This document shows positions 51,400 to 61,979 of a DNA stretch of 64,000 nucleotides, one piece after another. Source of the stretch: Acrasis kona (lineage: Eukaryota; Heterolobosea; Eutetramitea; Acrasida; Acrasidae). How positions within the stretch are numbered: position 1 is the first letter of the stretch; each line of letters starts with the position of its first letter. The position numbers and the translations under genes were made by a program. The DNA lies in contig JAOPGA020001202.1 of the NCBI GenBank assembly GCA_026419775.2, positions 1-64,000 of the forward strand. The letters run 5' to 3'. Below the pieces are notes generated by a model. The model saw nothing but the letters and a program-made list of their open reading frames with translations, had not been told where the DNA came from and ran no database searches.

Positions 51400-54032
51400 T
51401 TAGTGTAGAACCCTATCTAAAAAATTATCAAACGGCTCATTCTCTATTATCTCAAACTGTCCGTTTTCCATCTCAACTTGTCTATTTCTTTTATTAGGTG
51501 GTTCTCTGTCATCCTCGTCTGCACAATCTTCGTCGCTAAAATAATACCCATCATAACCACCCATCTCTAGAATTTCGTCTTCTTCGTTATTGTCTTGAGG
51601 CTCAGGCTCAGGGTCATACTTGGCTTGGGCAAGACTCAACAGATGTAAAAGAGACTGTTTATATGTTTTCGTAGCAGATTTTTTCTGCCAACCCTTTGTT
51701 GTATCATGACGGAAGACTGAAACATCGTCTCCTACTCCTGATAAACGCAGACCAGTTGAAGTGGATATATTTTTAGCCTTCTTTTTTGGATCCTCCATCT
51801 TTATGAGAGCTGCATCCAGACCTTCAAAATGTTTGACGACGGCGGCTCTCAAAGGCTCCCTAACAATGTTTCTGTTTCCATCCTCAAATTGAATAACTAA
51901 CAACGGGTCATTTACATCAGTTACAACCTTTTGTCTGTCATCAGGATAAACAAAACGGAACGAGTAAATGTTCGACGCAACTGTGGTACCATTTTGTACT
52001 GCAACTATGGACTCCTCATCTGCTCTATCATGTACCTTCCTCTTTCGACCACGCTTCTTGTGTACGCGTGCATTGGTCAAAATCAACTCATTGCTTGGGC
52101 CTACAGGTTGGAATTGTTCCTCCAAACCTACACGCACATTAATGTGATTGGTTTGAGGACGTTGACCAAGATAAAGCGGTTGGTTACAATTTCGGGATCC
52201 AGACTGCTTTGGATAATTTAAACCAAAATGGTCTGCAGACTCCTTAATTAGGTTTATGGCGGATATATTAACATCGGTTGAAATGTTCCTTGAGTGGATG
52301 AGACAGAGGTAGATGTGTTTACAACAGTGTAAAGTCGTTACAAATTTCACACATGAGCAAGAAAAACCAGGTGACAAGACAACAACATATTCCTTTGGAG
52401 ATGTGAAGGATTTGGTGATAAATATGTGTGGATTATCAAGGCGTGCAACTGGTTTGGTTTCTTCACTATAGAATTGGCGCGCCGCGTTCAACATTTTGTC
52501 AGCATCCTTCCACATGGCCTTTGGAGTGGACTTTTCTACTAAAGTGTTTGTGGCTACATATTCCATTCCTCCTTTCAACTCACGTAATAGATCAACGAAG
52601 TTATTACTCCTATATTTACCCATCCACAGTGCTAGAACCTTGATTAGAGACTCTGTATAGTTGTTTGTATTATACAAACCGTATGCGGAGGGTCGGTTAA
52701 CACAGGTCCAATGCCTCCAAATTGTAATGTAGTTTGTAGCAAAGTACTCCCAGAAAGAAGAATCCTCGCCAACTTCTTCCTTAAGTTTCTGACAGTAATG
52801 TTGGAATGTGTCCTCAGAAGTACAACCATACATTGTAATCAAGTATGCTCGTACAACCGCTTGCTGTTCAGCTCTTACTTTTTCAGATATGTTTGTGTTC
52901 CATGCTTTCACAAGATGAAACTTACAAAGAATGTAAAATAAACCTTGCAATTTAGTGTTTCAAAAAAATGATGCTTACCTAAAATATCACACGCTTTCTT
53001 CTCGGCTTCGTCATTGTCAATCATAATCATTGGAGCCCACATAGGTGACACACCCGGAATACTGCGAACCTTTTGAAGCAAAGTTCTGTAAAACGCGATG
53101 TAGTGGTCGGAGGTGGCCGAGTCACACAAACAAACACCAACAAATCCTCCCTGTAGGGATTCTGTAACGTAAGTGCAGACTAGGACAGGATAACGCAGTT
53201 TATTGCTTTTGAACCATGAGTCGCTGCCTATTATGTCAACGTTCAGACGCGCCACATCTTGTAAAAACTCTCGTTGTAAGATTACAAGACAAAGGTGGTC
53301 TGGCCTTTGTTCACCCCAATTGTCTGGTGTTACGACACATTCAGCATGGCTATTAAGATCTTTTACCACCTGTAACAAACCTTCCATAGTACCAGTGTCA
53401 TCAAGGGTCTTGATGATGTCCCTCAGATGTTTAAGCTTGTTTTGAATTTTGGACTTGGTGAGCTTGAAGGCAGAGTGCCCTGGTGGTAAGTTCATATTTT
53501 CTCTTAAATTATCAATCTCTTTAGATACAGTCATAGGGGTTGCAGTACGTGAACGTGCCGATTTCTCCAATAATGCTTGAACACGTACGTTTATAGGAAA
53601 CTTTGCTACTACTTTGGAAGGATCTGGATGCTCTCCTTTGTACTTAATTGTGTATTCGGTTTGAGAGTAGTACTCAATTCTCACCCGAAATTTGCACTCT
53701 TTACAGCACTTACAGAGAAACGTATGGTAATAGAACAGTGTATTTTCTGTAGTTCCAGTATCCTCATAAATGTTATCCTCCTCCTGAAGTGGGTCCCTCC
53801 ACCTTTTTGAATTCTCGCAGTAACCAAGAATAAAGTTAGCCCTCTTAACAAACTCTTTAATCTCAAATTTATGACGAATGAGCGGAAATTGCATCACATT
53901 TTGTTGATAGATTGTATTCCATATTTTGTTTTGTGGAACACAGTCGCACAACACATTGTAACCATTTTCATCTGTTGGTAGTGGTGTGATAGGCGTAGGT
54001 TCAGCACCAATTGACATACGGCCAGGTTCCAT
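51400..54032 (-). CDS. MULE transposase, two exons
   Basis: Exon 1 52979-54032 and exon 2 51400-52943, joined over a 35-nt GTAAGC...AAG intron that restores KACDILGLFYILCKFHLVKA; 865 residues. DDE motifs: first Asp in DIIGSDSWFKSN (~275), second in PMIMIDNDEAEKK (~337), Glu in NNYTESLIKVL (~448). A SWIM zinc finger lies at ~547 (CSCVKFVTTLHCCKH). The N-terminal third has a Cys-rich segment (FLCKCCKECKFRVRIEYY), probably DNA-binding. A basic KKRGRKRK run (~610) fits nuclear import. The C-terminus is acidic. The gene has no stop or frameshift, so an active enzyme is possible. Confidence 0.88.
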
Positions 54033-54158
54033 GATACACTTGTTGTTTATAAAAAAAATTTATTGTTAACATGTTTATACCTACAATGTGAGTTCCAGTC
54101 ATGAAACAAACCGTTAAAAACGTCTCTCGTTCCCTCCAACATCTTCTTGTCACAATCT

Positions 54159-54288
54159 ATTGTAACCAAGGTGACATATCAATATCCGGGTGAGAAATTT
54201 AATTGCCGGGTGAGAAATTTAATTGTCGGGTGAGAAATTTAATTGCCAGGTGAAGAATTTAATTTCCAGGTGAGAAATAACCTATTCG
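54159..54288 (-). repeat. MULE right terminal inverted repeat
   Basis: Reverse complement of 51180-51310, identical over the unit array and inner ATGTCACC...ACAAT end, with differences only in the outer ~12 bp. Confidence 0.9.
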
Positions 54289-54390
54289 CATATTCTTCAC
54301 ATTACAAAAAATAAAGGAAATTTGATATGGTTTTTCACAACATGAAATGGAATTTCTACATCCTCATTCACCGACGAAGAATTCTAAAAA

Positions 54391-54654
54391 ATGGGACAAA
54401 GAGCAAGTGGAAGAATCTTAGAGAGTCTTGATACTGTACAGGCAAACAGAGCAATTATGCAAATGATACAAAACACTAGATGTGAAAGTGTCCACCAGAG
54501 TCTAGCAAATGCTCTTGACAATCTTGACAGTAACAAATATTTCCATACCGAAACAGAGTACACAAGGAAAATGACGAATAAGCTACTGATGACGTGTGAA
54601 AGATCAAAAATGGGTGTTGATTACCGCACATTATCAGAGACTGAACGCATGTAG
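54391..54654 (+). CDS. Hypothetical 87-residue protein
   Basis: Starts MGQRASGRILESLDTVQANR and ends at TAG. Helical, charged, no signal peptide or membrane segment (MIQNTRCESVHQSLANALDN, YFHTETEYTRKMTNKLLM). The MGQ start could be a myristoylation site. It begins 93 bp past the MULE's target duplication, so the insertion lies in or near its promoter. No family recognised. Confidence 0.5.
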   Translation: MGQRASGRILESLDTVQANRAIMQMIQNTRCESVHQSLANALDNLDSNKYFHTETEYTRKMTNKLLMTCERSKMGVDYRTLSETERM

Positions 54655-54801
54655 ACCCTTGACATCCGTAAAATATGGATTCGATGGCAGACCATTCTGA
54701 TGTAAGAGCGGTTCAGAGTAGGGAAGGACATACAATAAATTTTCGTTCACACAAATTTGTTTACATTTAACAAAAATACAGTAACGGAGTGTTTATTAAT
54801 A

Positions 54802-55893
54802 TCATATAAATGTAATAACTTCCACATCACAAAACTTTCCTTCTTGTTTTATTTTTAGCTTCTTTTCAATTTCGTAGACATGTATGTGGGAGTTTGTATC
54901 AAACAAAAAGAGTTGTCTGTAATTACAATCAACATGGAGGTTATTGTACATCCCAGATATCCTCTTCACAATTCTGAGGTCACGATCAAATATAACAATA
55001 TCACCATGTTCTACTTCAGCTTTAGTCTCAATTGCAATCAAATACCCACAAAACCCTGTAACATGTTCATAAAGATTATCTGTGCTCATGACTCTTTCGG
55101 AGATCTGATTCAATTGGTTCACATCATACGAAACAAAAACATTACCAGACAAACACACCACAATTGTATTCGGATCCAACATCGTGGGAGGAGATGATTT
55201 TGACAAAACAGAAGCCATTTCTTTTGGGACATACTGCACATTACCGGTCTTTAAATCTAAACAGGCGCCTTTTTCGTGATCCAAAAACCTCCCATTAGTT
55301 ATAACACTCCCCGATCCAACCTCATAAGCATATTCTCTTAACAACTCACATTCCCCAAGCAACATGTAGAAGCAGGGTATGGTCCTAACCAAAAATATCG
55401 CCATCTTCCCCATTGCTACAGATTCGGCATAACCTTGAATTTGTGGTCTTGAAATCGACTCAACTATCCTTCCTTTCTTCCAGTCAATGATTTCCACTTT
55501 GTATGAGTTACTACCATAGAAAAACTCAACAAAGCACAACAAGTCGTCTGAAATTTTATCGAAAAGATCGATTCGTCCTCGCGTCATTGTTATTTTGTGG
55601 AGGACTTCTGATGCTCTGTGATTGAATATGCAAATGGTCAAGAACTTTTCTGGATGGCTTTCATCTTTTAATATATATGCCAAATGGGATTCGTCCAAGA
55701 TGAGTAATCTGTTAGCTGTTGGACTGTTAGTTTGTAAGCTCTCGATGCTCTTCAACGAATAAATATCTGCTTTCACCGATAATCTTTCTTCAAGTGCCTG
55801 ACTGTATGCGTCTATTTGATAGTTGACGTCGTAATCTGATTGAGATAGCCTGAGAGAACGGTTGTTTGGTACATTTACATGATATGTCTGCAT
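54802..55893 (-). CDS. Beta-propeller-like hypothetical protein
   Basis: An intronless 363-residue frame. After a helical N-terminus (~1-50), short strands alternate with turns in a propeller-like rhythm (LLILDESHLAYILKDES, VEIIDWKKGRIVESIS, NTIVVCLSGNVFVSYDVN, RQLFLFDTNSHIHVYEIE). Classic WD dipeptides are absent. Length and layout are close to the protein at 61980-63086, but there is no obvious sequence identity. Probably a protein-binding scaffold; function unknown. Confidence 0.6.
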   Translation of the reverse strand: MQTYHVNVPNNRSLRLSQSDYDVNYQIDAYSQALEERLSVKADIYSLKSIESLQTNSPTANRLLILDESHLAYILKDESHPEKFLTICIFNHRASEVLHKITMTRGRIDLFDKISDDLLCFVEFFYGSNSYKVEIIDWKKGRIVESISRPQIQGYAESVAMGKMAIFLVRTIPCFYMLLGECELLREYAYEVGSGSVITNGRFLDHEKGACLDLKTGNVQYVPKEMASVLSKSSPPTMLDPNTIVVCLSGNVFVSYDVNQLNQISERVMSTDNLYEHVTGFCGYLIAIETKAEVEHGDIVIFDRDLRIVKRISGMYNNLHVDCNYRQLFLFDTNSHIHVYEIEKKLKIKQEGKFCDVEVITFI

Positions 55894-56361
55894 GTTTTTC
55901 AGTGTTGTGTACAGCGGAGACTTTGCTTTTGTCTTTTTTAAGGAGCGAAATTTGTAACAAAGTGAAAACAGAGCACTTCGACATTGAAGTCATCCAAATA
56001 AAACAATTATAGTGGAACACAGATTCTGGCCGTGTTTAATTTACAACAACAAACGAAAATAAGACAAAGATAGGTTGGTGGTCTGTCATCATTTCACGCT
56101 TATTCTAGTCCTTCTTACTCCTTCAATGTCCTAGTGCCTCCTCTATTGTCATTCCATATATTGAGATGATCATTATAAATAGATTTTTGCTTTGCAACAA
56201 AGCAAAACTCATTTGTTCATACCTAATCTTTTTCTGCAACTGTCCTCTATGAAATCTCAGTGGACTGAACCCATTCGTATTATTGGGTTGGTGGCAATAT
56301 AGCTAATAATCTACATTCACCGTCACTGTTGTAGAAAAGTAGCTCCAAATTTTACCTTACA
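55894..56361. other. Intergenic, no feature seen
   Basis: Divergent spacer between two hypothetical genes. No coding frame, RNA gene or repeat that I can support. Confidence 0.35.
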
Positions 56362-56954
56362 ATGGATCAAGAACCAAGCGCGATTAACGATCACGATGAT
56401 GAGGAGAACACACTAAAAGATTCGCACATTTTAGATCTAAATTTAGAGGAGCCACACGAGGTGAACTTTTGGTTGAAAAAAAGGCTAGAGAGGATGAAAT
56501 CTTCAATCATGGATCATCTCAAGTCCGAATTATTATATTACAGATACACAAACGAAGCTGCTGTAAAAATTATTTCCCCCGGATGCTTTTCAGTTATATA
56601 CAATAAGGTTCGTCCACATAAAAAAAAGATTAACAGACGAAGATAATTAGTTTTCTAGTCAGCAACACAGGGACAAAAATAGGAGATATTTCATTGGCAA
56701 CCATACAACAACGGTCAGAAGCCAGGATTCTTGCTGCCATTGAAAAGATTATTGACGAAGATGTACAAACCAACTATGAGGAGCTCAAAACAGAAGATTG
56801 TATGGAGAAACTACAAAAGAGACTGAACGACATAACGGTCGAGATTCAAACCCGAATGATATCAGAAATCATTAGATATAGAAAAGAAGTTGACGCATGG
56901 GTTATTGATCACATTGACAACCACGAAGACTTAAATAATGCCTCCCAATATTAA
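56362..56954 (+). CDS. Hypothetical 185-residue helical protein, two exons
   Basis: Exon 1 56362-56607 and exon 2 56643-56954. The 35-nt intron runs from GTTCGT to AAG and yields IYNKIISFLVSNTGTKIGDI. Mostly helical and charged, with an acidic N-terminus and coiled-coil-like stretches (FWLKKRLERMKSSIMDHLKS, EKLQKRLNDITVEIQTRMIS). No signal peptide or known domain. The alternative acceptor at TTTTCTAG would break the frame. Confidence 0.55.
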
Positions 56955-57132
56955 TTCTATATGTAATAAATGTATAATTATCCTTTATCTACCCCTCCAT
57001 ATTGTGTTGATTGGTTTTGAGCATTCATTCACAACATTGAATCTTCAATTTTTCTATTCAATAAATCCGGTGGCCAATCACAATCCATCATTTCAGATCT
57101 AACAAATAATAATAAAAAACAATAACGACAAA

Positions 57133-58772
57133 ATGGCTCCTAAGGCTTCACCCAAAGAAGATGATGACTACCTCGTTGATTTTGACGAAGATGAAGCAGG
57201 GGACAACAACATCGAGGACGGAAAGGACAAATCCAAGGAAACCAAAAAGGGATACGTTGCCGTTAACAGTTCAGGATTCAAGGACTTTTTGCTCAAGCCA
57301 GAACTTCTAAGAGCAGTAGTAGACTGCGGTTTCGAACATCCATCAGAAGGTAACCTATTAGTGTCGTGGTGAAGTCGCCGGGATCGCCTTTTGGATCTTT
57401 GCAATCAATGTAATTAAACGGACGGAAGTTTTCGCTCAAATAGTTACGTGGACGGTACGCAGACGACTGACGATTGCCGACGACAACACCCCGTACACAT
57501 GAAGCAACGGATCTTACAAACATTAGTTCAACATGAGTGCATACCTGTAGCTGTCCTAGGTTTCGACGTTCTATGTCAAGCAAAGAGCGGTATGGGAAAG
57601 ACCGCAGTGTTCGTATTGACCATCCTTCAACAATTGGTACCGGTACCCGGCGAAGTCGGTTGTGTCGTCATTTGTCACACCCGTGAGTTGGCCTTCCAAA
57701 TCTGTCACGAGTTTGTGAGATTCAGTAAATACTTGGACGCAAAGACTGCCGTCTTTTACGGAGGAATCAACGTCAGCGTGCACAAGCAACAATTACAAAA
57801 CGAGGTGCCAAACATTATCGTCGGCACGCCAGGAAGAATTCTACAGTTGGCAAAGGATAAACTTTTGAACCTGTCCAAGGTGAAATACTTTGTGTTGGAC
57901 GAGTGCGACAAGGTGTTACAACAATTGGGTATGTGAATCGAATCACGAAAATGTTGACTGATCGCGTAGACATGAGAAAAGATGTACAGGAAATTTTCAA
58001 GTTGACTCCACACGAGAAGCAAGTGCAAATGTTCAGCGCCACATTGAGCAACGAGATTAGAAGCGTCGCCAAGTTGTTCATGAACGAGGTGAGTCGTTAG
58101 AATCGTACTTCGTGCTGACCGGTCTGAATTAGCCAAAGGAAGTGTTTGTGGACGATCAGAGCAAATTGACCCTTCACGGATTACAACAATACTTTGTCAA
58201 GTTGACCGAAAAGGAAAAGAACAAGAAGTTGATCAGCGTGTTGGATTCGTTGGAGTTCAATCAAGTCGTCATCTTTGTCAAATCCACTCAACGTGCTACC
58301 GAGCTCAACAGGCTGTTGTCGGACAGCAGCTTCCCATCCATCTGCATCCATTCCAATCTATCCCAAGAGGAACGCATCAAGAAGTACCAAGCATTCAAGA
58401 ACTTTGAGAAGCGCATCTTGGTCGCCACCGATATTTTTGGACGTGGAATCGATATTCAAAGAGTCAACATTGTGGTCAACTATGACATGCCAGACGAACC
58501 AGATCAATACTTGCACAGAGTGGGAAGAGCTGGTCGTTTCGGAACGAAGGGTCTGGCCATTTCGTTCATTAGCACAGATGCACCCGTCGGTGCTGCAAGC
58601 GCAACGCGTGGTGGATACGAAAAGAAGGACACCGACGAGAAGGTTTTGGAGATGATTCAGAGCAGATTCGAAGTCCAGGTCAAGCCGCTACCATCATCCA
58701 TTGATTCAACCACTTACAGTAAGAATTCGTTATTAAGGATGTTGATACTAAAATGTAATAGTGACTGCCTGA
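57133..58772 (+). CDS. SUB2: SUB2/UAP56 (DDX39B) DECD-box RNA helicase, five exons
   Basis: Exons 57133-57349, 57527-57928, 57970-58088, 58133-58718 and 58762-58772; 444 residues. Sub2/UAP56 acts in spliceosome assembly and loads the TREX mRNA-export complex. Marks: [20 protein letters not shown] and FEHPSEVQHECIP (Q motif), AKSGMGKTA (Walker A), [22 protein letters not shown] (the DECD form typical of this subfamily, ~196), [20 protein letters not shown] and [13 protein letters not shown]. Introns 2-4 are 41-44 nt, but intron 1 (57350-57526) is 177 nt. The last exon codes for only three residues and the stop (TYMTA). Confidence 0.94.
57350..57526 (+). other. Exceptionally long intron 1 of SUB2
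   Basis: GTAACC...CATTAG, 177 nt, four to five times the other introns of the window and less AT-rich. It contains several CG-rich patches (GTCGCCGGGATCGCC, GACGACTGACGATTGCCGAC). Retention gives an early TAG at 57357. A snoRNA or an autoregulatory intron are possibilities; box C/D motifs are not convincing. Confidence 0.5.
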
Positions 58773-58828
58773 GGAATGAAATAAATAATCTTTTTTTAAT
58801 CTTGTTGTTTTTGTTGTAATGTCACGCC

Positions 58829-61800
58829 ATGAGCCAATTAAAAAGTAGTCCTTCCCAAGGGGATGATTTGTTTAGTTTCTTGTGTTGTTTGGATGAAGGG
58901 AATTGTGACGTATTCTTGTCCAGTATCACCACGGAACAAGCCATCTCACTAATCAAGAAGAGCAGCGAAACTTATCAAAGTACAGTTTTGGAGAGACATG
59001 CGGTCTTTTCGCTTTCGCGTGGATTCAGCGATCCCACATCAACCGTTCATTCTATCGAACCAGCACATCGGAACTTATCGCGTCCCTATCAATTATTCTT
59101 CGACAAGCATTTATCTCGTCACTTTGAAAATGTCCATCTCCTCAATCAATTGATCGTTACCATTCCACAAACAAAAAAGAGATCAAGGACCGTATACAAC
59201 TACATGTACATTACGCACATTATTTGTCACTCTCCAAAAGATGTCACCACGCGTCTGCTACGCTCAGCGATCGAACAATTATCAGACCAAAAAATGACTG
59301 ATTTTCTCCATCAAGTCATTTTGAGGTTTCCATTCGTCAGAGACTTATTCTTTTCCATTCTCAAATCAGAACAATACATTCATCATACGTCAACCATCAC
59401 ATCCCAACTCTCCAAATTAAACGCACCGCTGGCCGTATACAAATTAAACAAGAACACCAGTCAAGATTCAAACGAAACAATCGTCGACATGCACGCACAT
59501 CTCTCCAACGAACAAATTCAAGAATTAATGTCAAAAAACATTTCCGATAACAATCCACTCATGATTCACTTTCCACTTTCGAATTCATCTGCAGCCGTCA
59601 CTGCCACATTCATGCAACGCATCATGGTCAACTCTGATGGGATTTCACTTTTAGATCACAAGTACCTAATCAGGAGATTTCTAGCCAAAATATCGGTCAT
59701 ACAATCGTCGCCAAGAATCAGAGACATTTCGTTACATTCCCATCTCATGATGGGATTACAAAATTTAATGAAGATTGCAAGGGGACATGCCATGGAGATA
59801 TTAACGAGCGACCCGGTGTTGGTGGATGCTGATCAATTGTACTTTGTCACAAAAAGACATTTGAGCGATGACATGTTGGAATGTGTTTTACAGTGTTGGT
59901 TGTTTAGTTTTACTGAAAAATGTCAAATTACAGAATCTAGATTAGATTCTGAAGAAAAATGTAAAAATGTCTTCTCTGATGTCATGTTGCGTTTGGTCCA
60001 ATGTAGTGGTCGTCCTGACCAACCTTGTTGTACTCTACAAGAAGTAGATTTGTTCTTGACTGAATGTTGTAGACACGTCCATGATGCATCGTCCGAAAAT
60101 TCAATTCTAATTGTAAAATTAATGCGTCATTTTTTATTGAGTTTATCTTGCGTGGATGATCCTGATAGGGTGGTGACTGTTGGTTGTCCTATTTCAATAA
60201 AATTATTAGAAAAATTGGATTCTTGTGAAATATTTAAATCGTCATTTTCTGTTGGTGATGGGTTGAGCGTTCCAAAAATAGCATTCTTGTTTGGTGAACG
60301 ATTGGCTTTGTGTGTGTCCAACAAGGATTGGGTTCATGCTTATTATTGTGTTACTTTGTTACATATCACCATTGATGTTGTGTTTTGTTCTTCTCCTCCG
60401 AGCGAGTCTGATTTGATTGTGCGTGAGCAGTTGCTTGTTTATGTCGTGTCTCAGTACATTCAAATCATGTCCAAATTGGATGCCAGTGTTGATCGGGAGG
60501 ATTTGATCGAATCGGCTGTTCTGTCCTGTATGGTGTCCATGGTGTCCTTGTGTGTAAAGTGTCTCATGATGGACGTTCATGTTCGTAAGAAGGCTGGTAA
60601 ACTTGAGACGTTATTTTCAAAAATAAAAGAGGGCGTGGAGAGGGTCAGTGATGATCCACATCCATCTCATTTGTTGTATTCTCATGATCATCTTTGCGTT
60701 GCCTCGCTAATATCCGAAACAACTCCAAAGTATTTTTATAATTCTATACAAAAGACTTTCCAGGCTAAATTAAATCAAGGAGATCCTCAAGAAAGTTACA
60801 ATGTTTTCACAAAGTGTGAGAGCGTGTTGCTGCGAAGTCCCAATTTATTTTATTGTATTTCAGTTTGCTGTAGAGCGCTTTTATGTTCGCAAAAGTGTAA
60901 TCATCTAGATGAATGCGATTTCAAAATTTTGGAAGAAATTCATTTGTTCACCTTGAAGGAATTTATTGCTCTGCTCTCAAAGTCACAAATATTGTATAAT
61001 AAAAAGAAAGAAGCCATCATAGGATCAACCTCTGATCTGGCATATATTTTGTATAATATGTTGGAGTTTAACCTTAATAACAGAATTCGTTTGTGCAATA
61101 CAATAATATCCTTGTTGTATTCACTTTCAGAGTACAATGGTCCGTGCGAGATATTTTTAGACAAGGTCCTTCCTTTTACAATGATGATTATTGAGAACAA
61201 GAATAAAAACTTCCCAGAGACCTTGATATACAATGCTACAATCACCATCAATGCATATGCGGAATCTGCTTGTACGTTCTCTCTCAAAAGCAAGTTACTT
61301 CAGCTTTGTGTGGATGGGAAGTTTGTGGTTGATATTTGTAGCAATGGTATCAAGAGACCCATCGTGCAGCACAAGACAAACAAAAGCCCATTCGTGTTCA
61401 CAGCTCTTAGTGGCTCCATCGACTTGTTGACCGTCTTGTTGCTCCGAGTAGATGACTCTGAACATAAACTTTTGATTCAAGCACTGCACACTACCTGTCA
61501 CATGAATTTAGTAGAATTCATTCAAAATAATTCATCCGAAATGTCCTCCTCAAAAGAAAACTCAAAATTATTTGGCGGAATGCTGTTTCTTTGTAGTTTG
61601 TTATTTAAAGATGACATCTTATTGGACAGGTTTGTAGTGGGCAGAAAATCAGTCGCTGGTAAAGACTTATCAGAATGTCGTACCGCGTATGTGGATAGAC
61701 CTATTAAATACTTGTTGGGAACACTTTTTGGTCCAGAGAACATAGTGCCAAAGCACCCAAATCATAAAACAGGTTTTTTTGTTGGTTGTTGGAATGGTTT

Positions 61801-61960
61801 TATTAGTCTTGGACTTGCTTGTAGCCAGCGTTTTCTGCCATACATGAGAGAACTGTCATTAGCAGAAGAGATAGCAAGACATTTTGTGTATTTAAAAACA
61901 CCACAGGAACTCAAGGACAAGACAGATAAACTAGTAAATAAACTAAAGTCTTCTAATTAA
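58829..61960 (+). CDS. Large helical hypothetical protein
   Basis: An intronless 1043-residue frame from ATG 58829 to TAA. Predicted almost wholly alpha-helical with Leu/Cys-rich segments like HEAT or ARM solenoids (MLRLVQCSGRPDQPC, CLMMDVHVRKKAGKLETLF, NNRIRLCNTIISLLYSLSEY). No membrane segment, signal peptide or recognisable motif. Codon use matches neighbours, and the gene starts 57 bp after SUB2. It could be a divergent subunit of a large nuclear or trafficking complex; I cannot assign it. Confidence 0.65.
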   Translation: MSQLKSSPSQGDDLFSFLCCLDEGNCDVFLSSITTEQAISLIKKSSETYQSTVLERHAVFSLSRGFSDPTSTVHSIEPAHRNLSRPYQLFFDKHLSRHFENVHLLNQLIVTIPQTKKRSRTVYNYMYITHIICHSPKDVTTRLLRSAIEQLSDQKMTDFLHQVILRFPFVRDLFFSILKSEQYIHHTSTITSQLSKLNAPLAVYKLNKNTSQDSNETIVDMHAHLSNEQIQELMSKNISDNNPLMIHFPLSNSSAAVTATFMQRIMVNSDGISLLDHKYLIRRFLAKISVIQSSPRIRDISLHSHLMMGLQNLMKIARGHAMEILTSDPVLVDADQLYFVTKRHLSDDMLECVLQCWLFSFTEKCQITESRLDSEEKCKNVFSDVMLRLVQCSGRPDQPCCTLQEVDLFLTECCRHVHDASSENSILIVKLMRHFLLSLSCVDDPDRVVTVGCPISIKLLEKLDSCEIFKSSFSVGDGLSVPKIAFLFGERLALCVSNKDWVHAYYCVTLLHITIDVVFCSSPPSESDLIVREQLLVYVVSQYIQIMSKLDASVDREDLIESAVLSCMVSMVSLCVKCLMMDVHVRKKAGKLETLFSKIKEGVERVSDDPHPSHLLYSHDHLCVASLISETTPKYFYNSIQKTFQAKLNQGDPQESYNVFTKCESVLLRSPNLFYCISVCCRALLCSQKCNHLDECDFKILEEIHLFTLKEFIALLSKSQILYNKKKEAIIGSTSDLAYILYNMLEFNLNNRIRLCNTIISLLYSLSEYNGPCEIFLDKVLPFTMMIIENKNKNFPETLIYNATITINAYAESACTFSLKSKLLQLCVDGKFVVDICSNGIKRPIVQHKTNKSPFVFTALSGSIDLLTVLLLRVDDSEHKLLIQALHTTCHMNLVEFIQNNSSEMSSSKENSKLFGGMLFLCSLLFKDDILLDRFVVGRKSVAGKDLSECRTAYVDRPIKYLLGTLFGPENIVPKHPNHKTGFFVGCWNGFISLGLACSQRFLPYMRELSLAEEIARHFVYLKTPQELKDKTDKLVNKLKSSN

Positions 61961-61979
61961 ACACGTGATTCGTCTTTTA

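Larger units (their letters stand above)
51180..54288 (-). mobile_element. Complete Mutator-like element (MULE), 3.1 kb
   Basis: Inverted terminal repeats at 51180-51310 and 54159-54288 bracket one transposase gene. The 10-bp sequence CATATTCTTC occurs at 51170-51179 and 54289-54298, directly outside both ends, as expected of the 8-11 bp target duplication of MULEs. The outermost ~12 bp of the repeats are less alike than the rest. The open, undamaged transposase and matching ends suggest recent movement. Confidence 0.9.

Noticed and set aside
57350-57526. Box C/D snoRNA in the SUB2 intron
   Set aside because: A CTGA is present but no credible box C or terminal stem; left only as a possibility.
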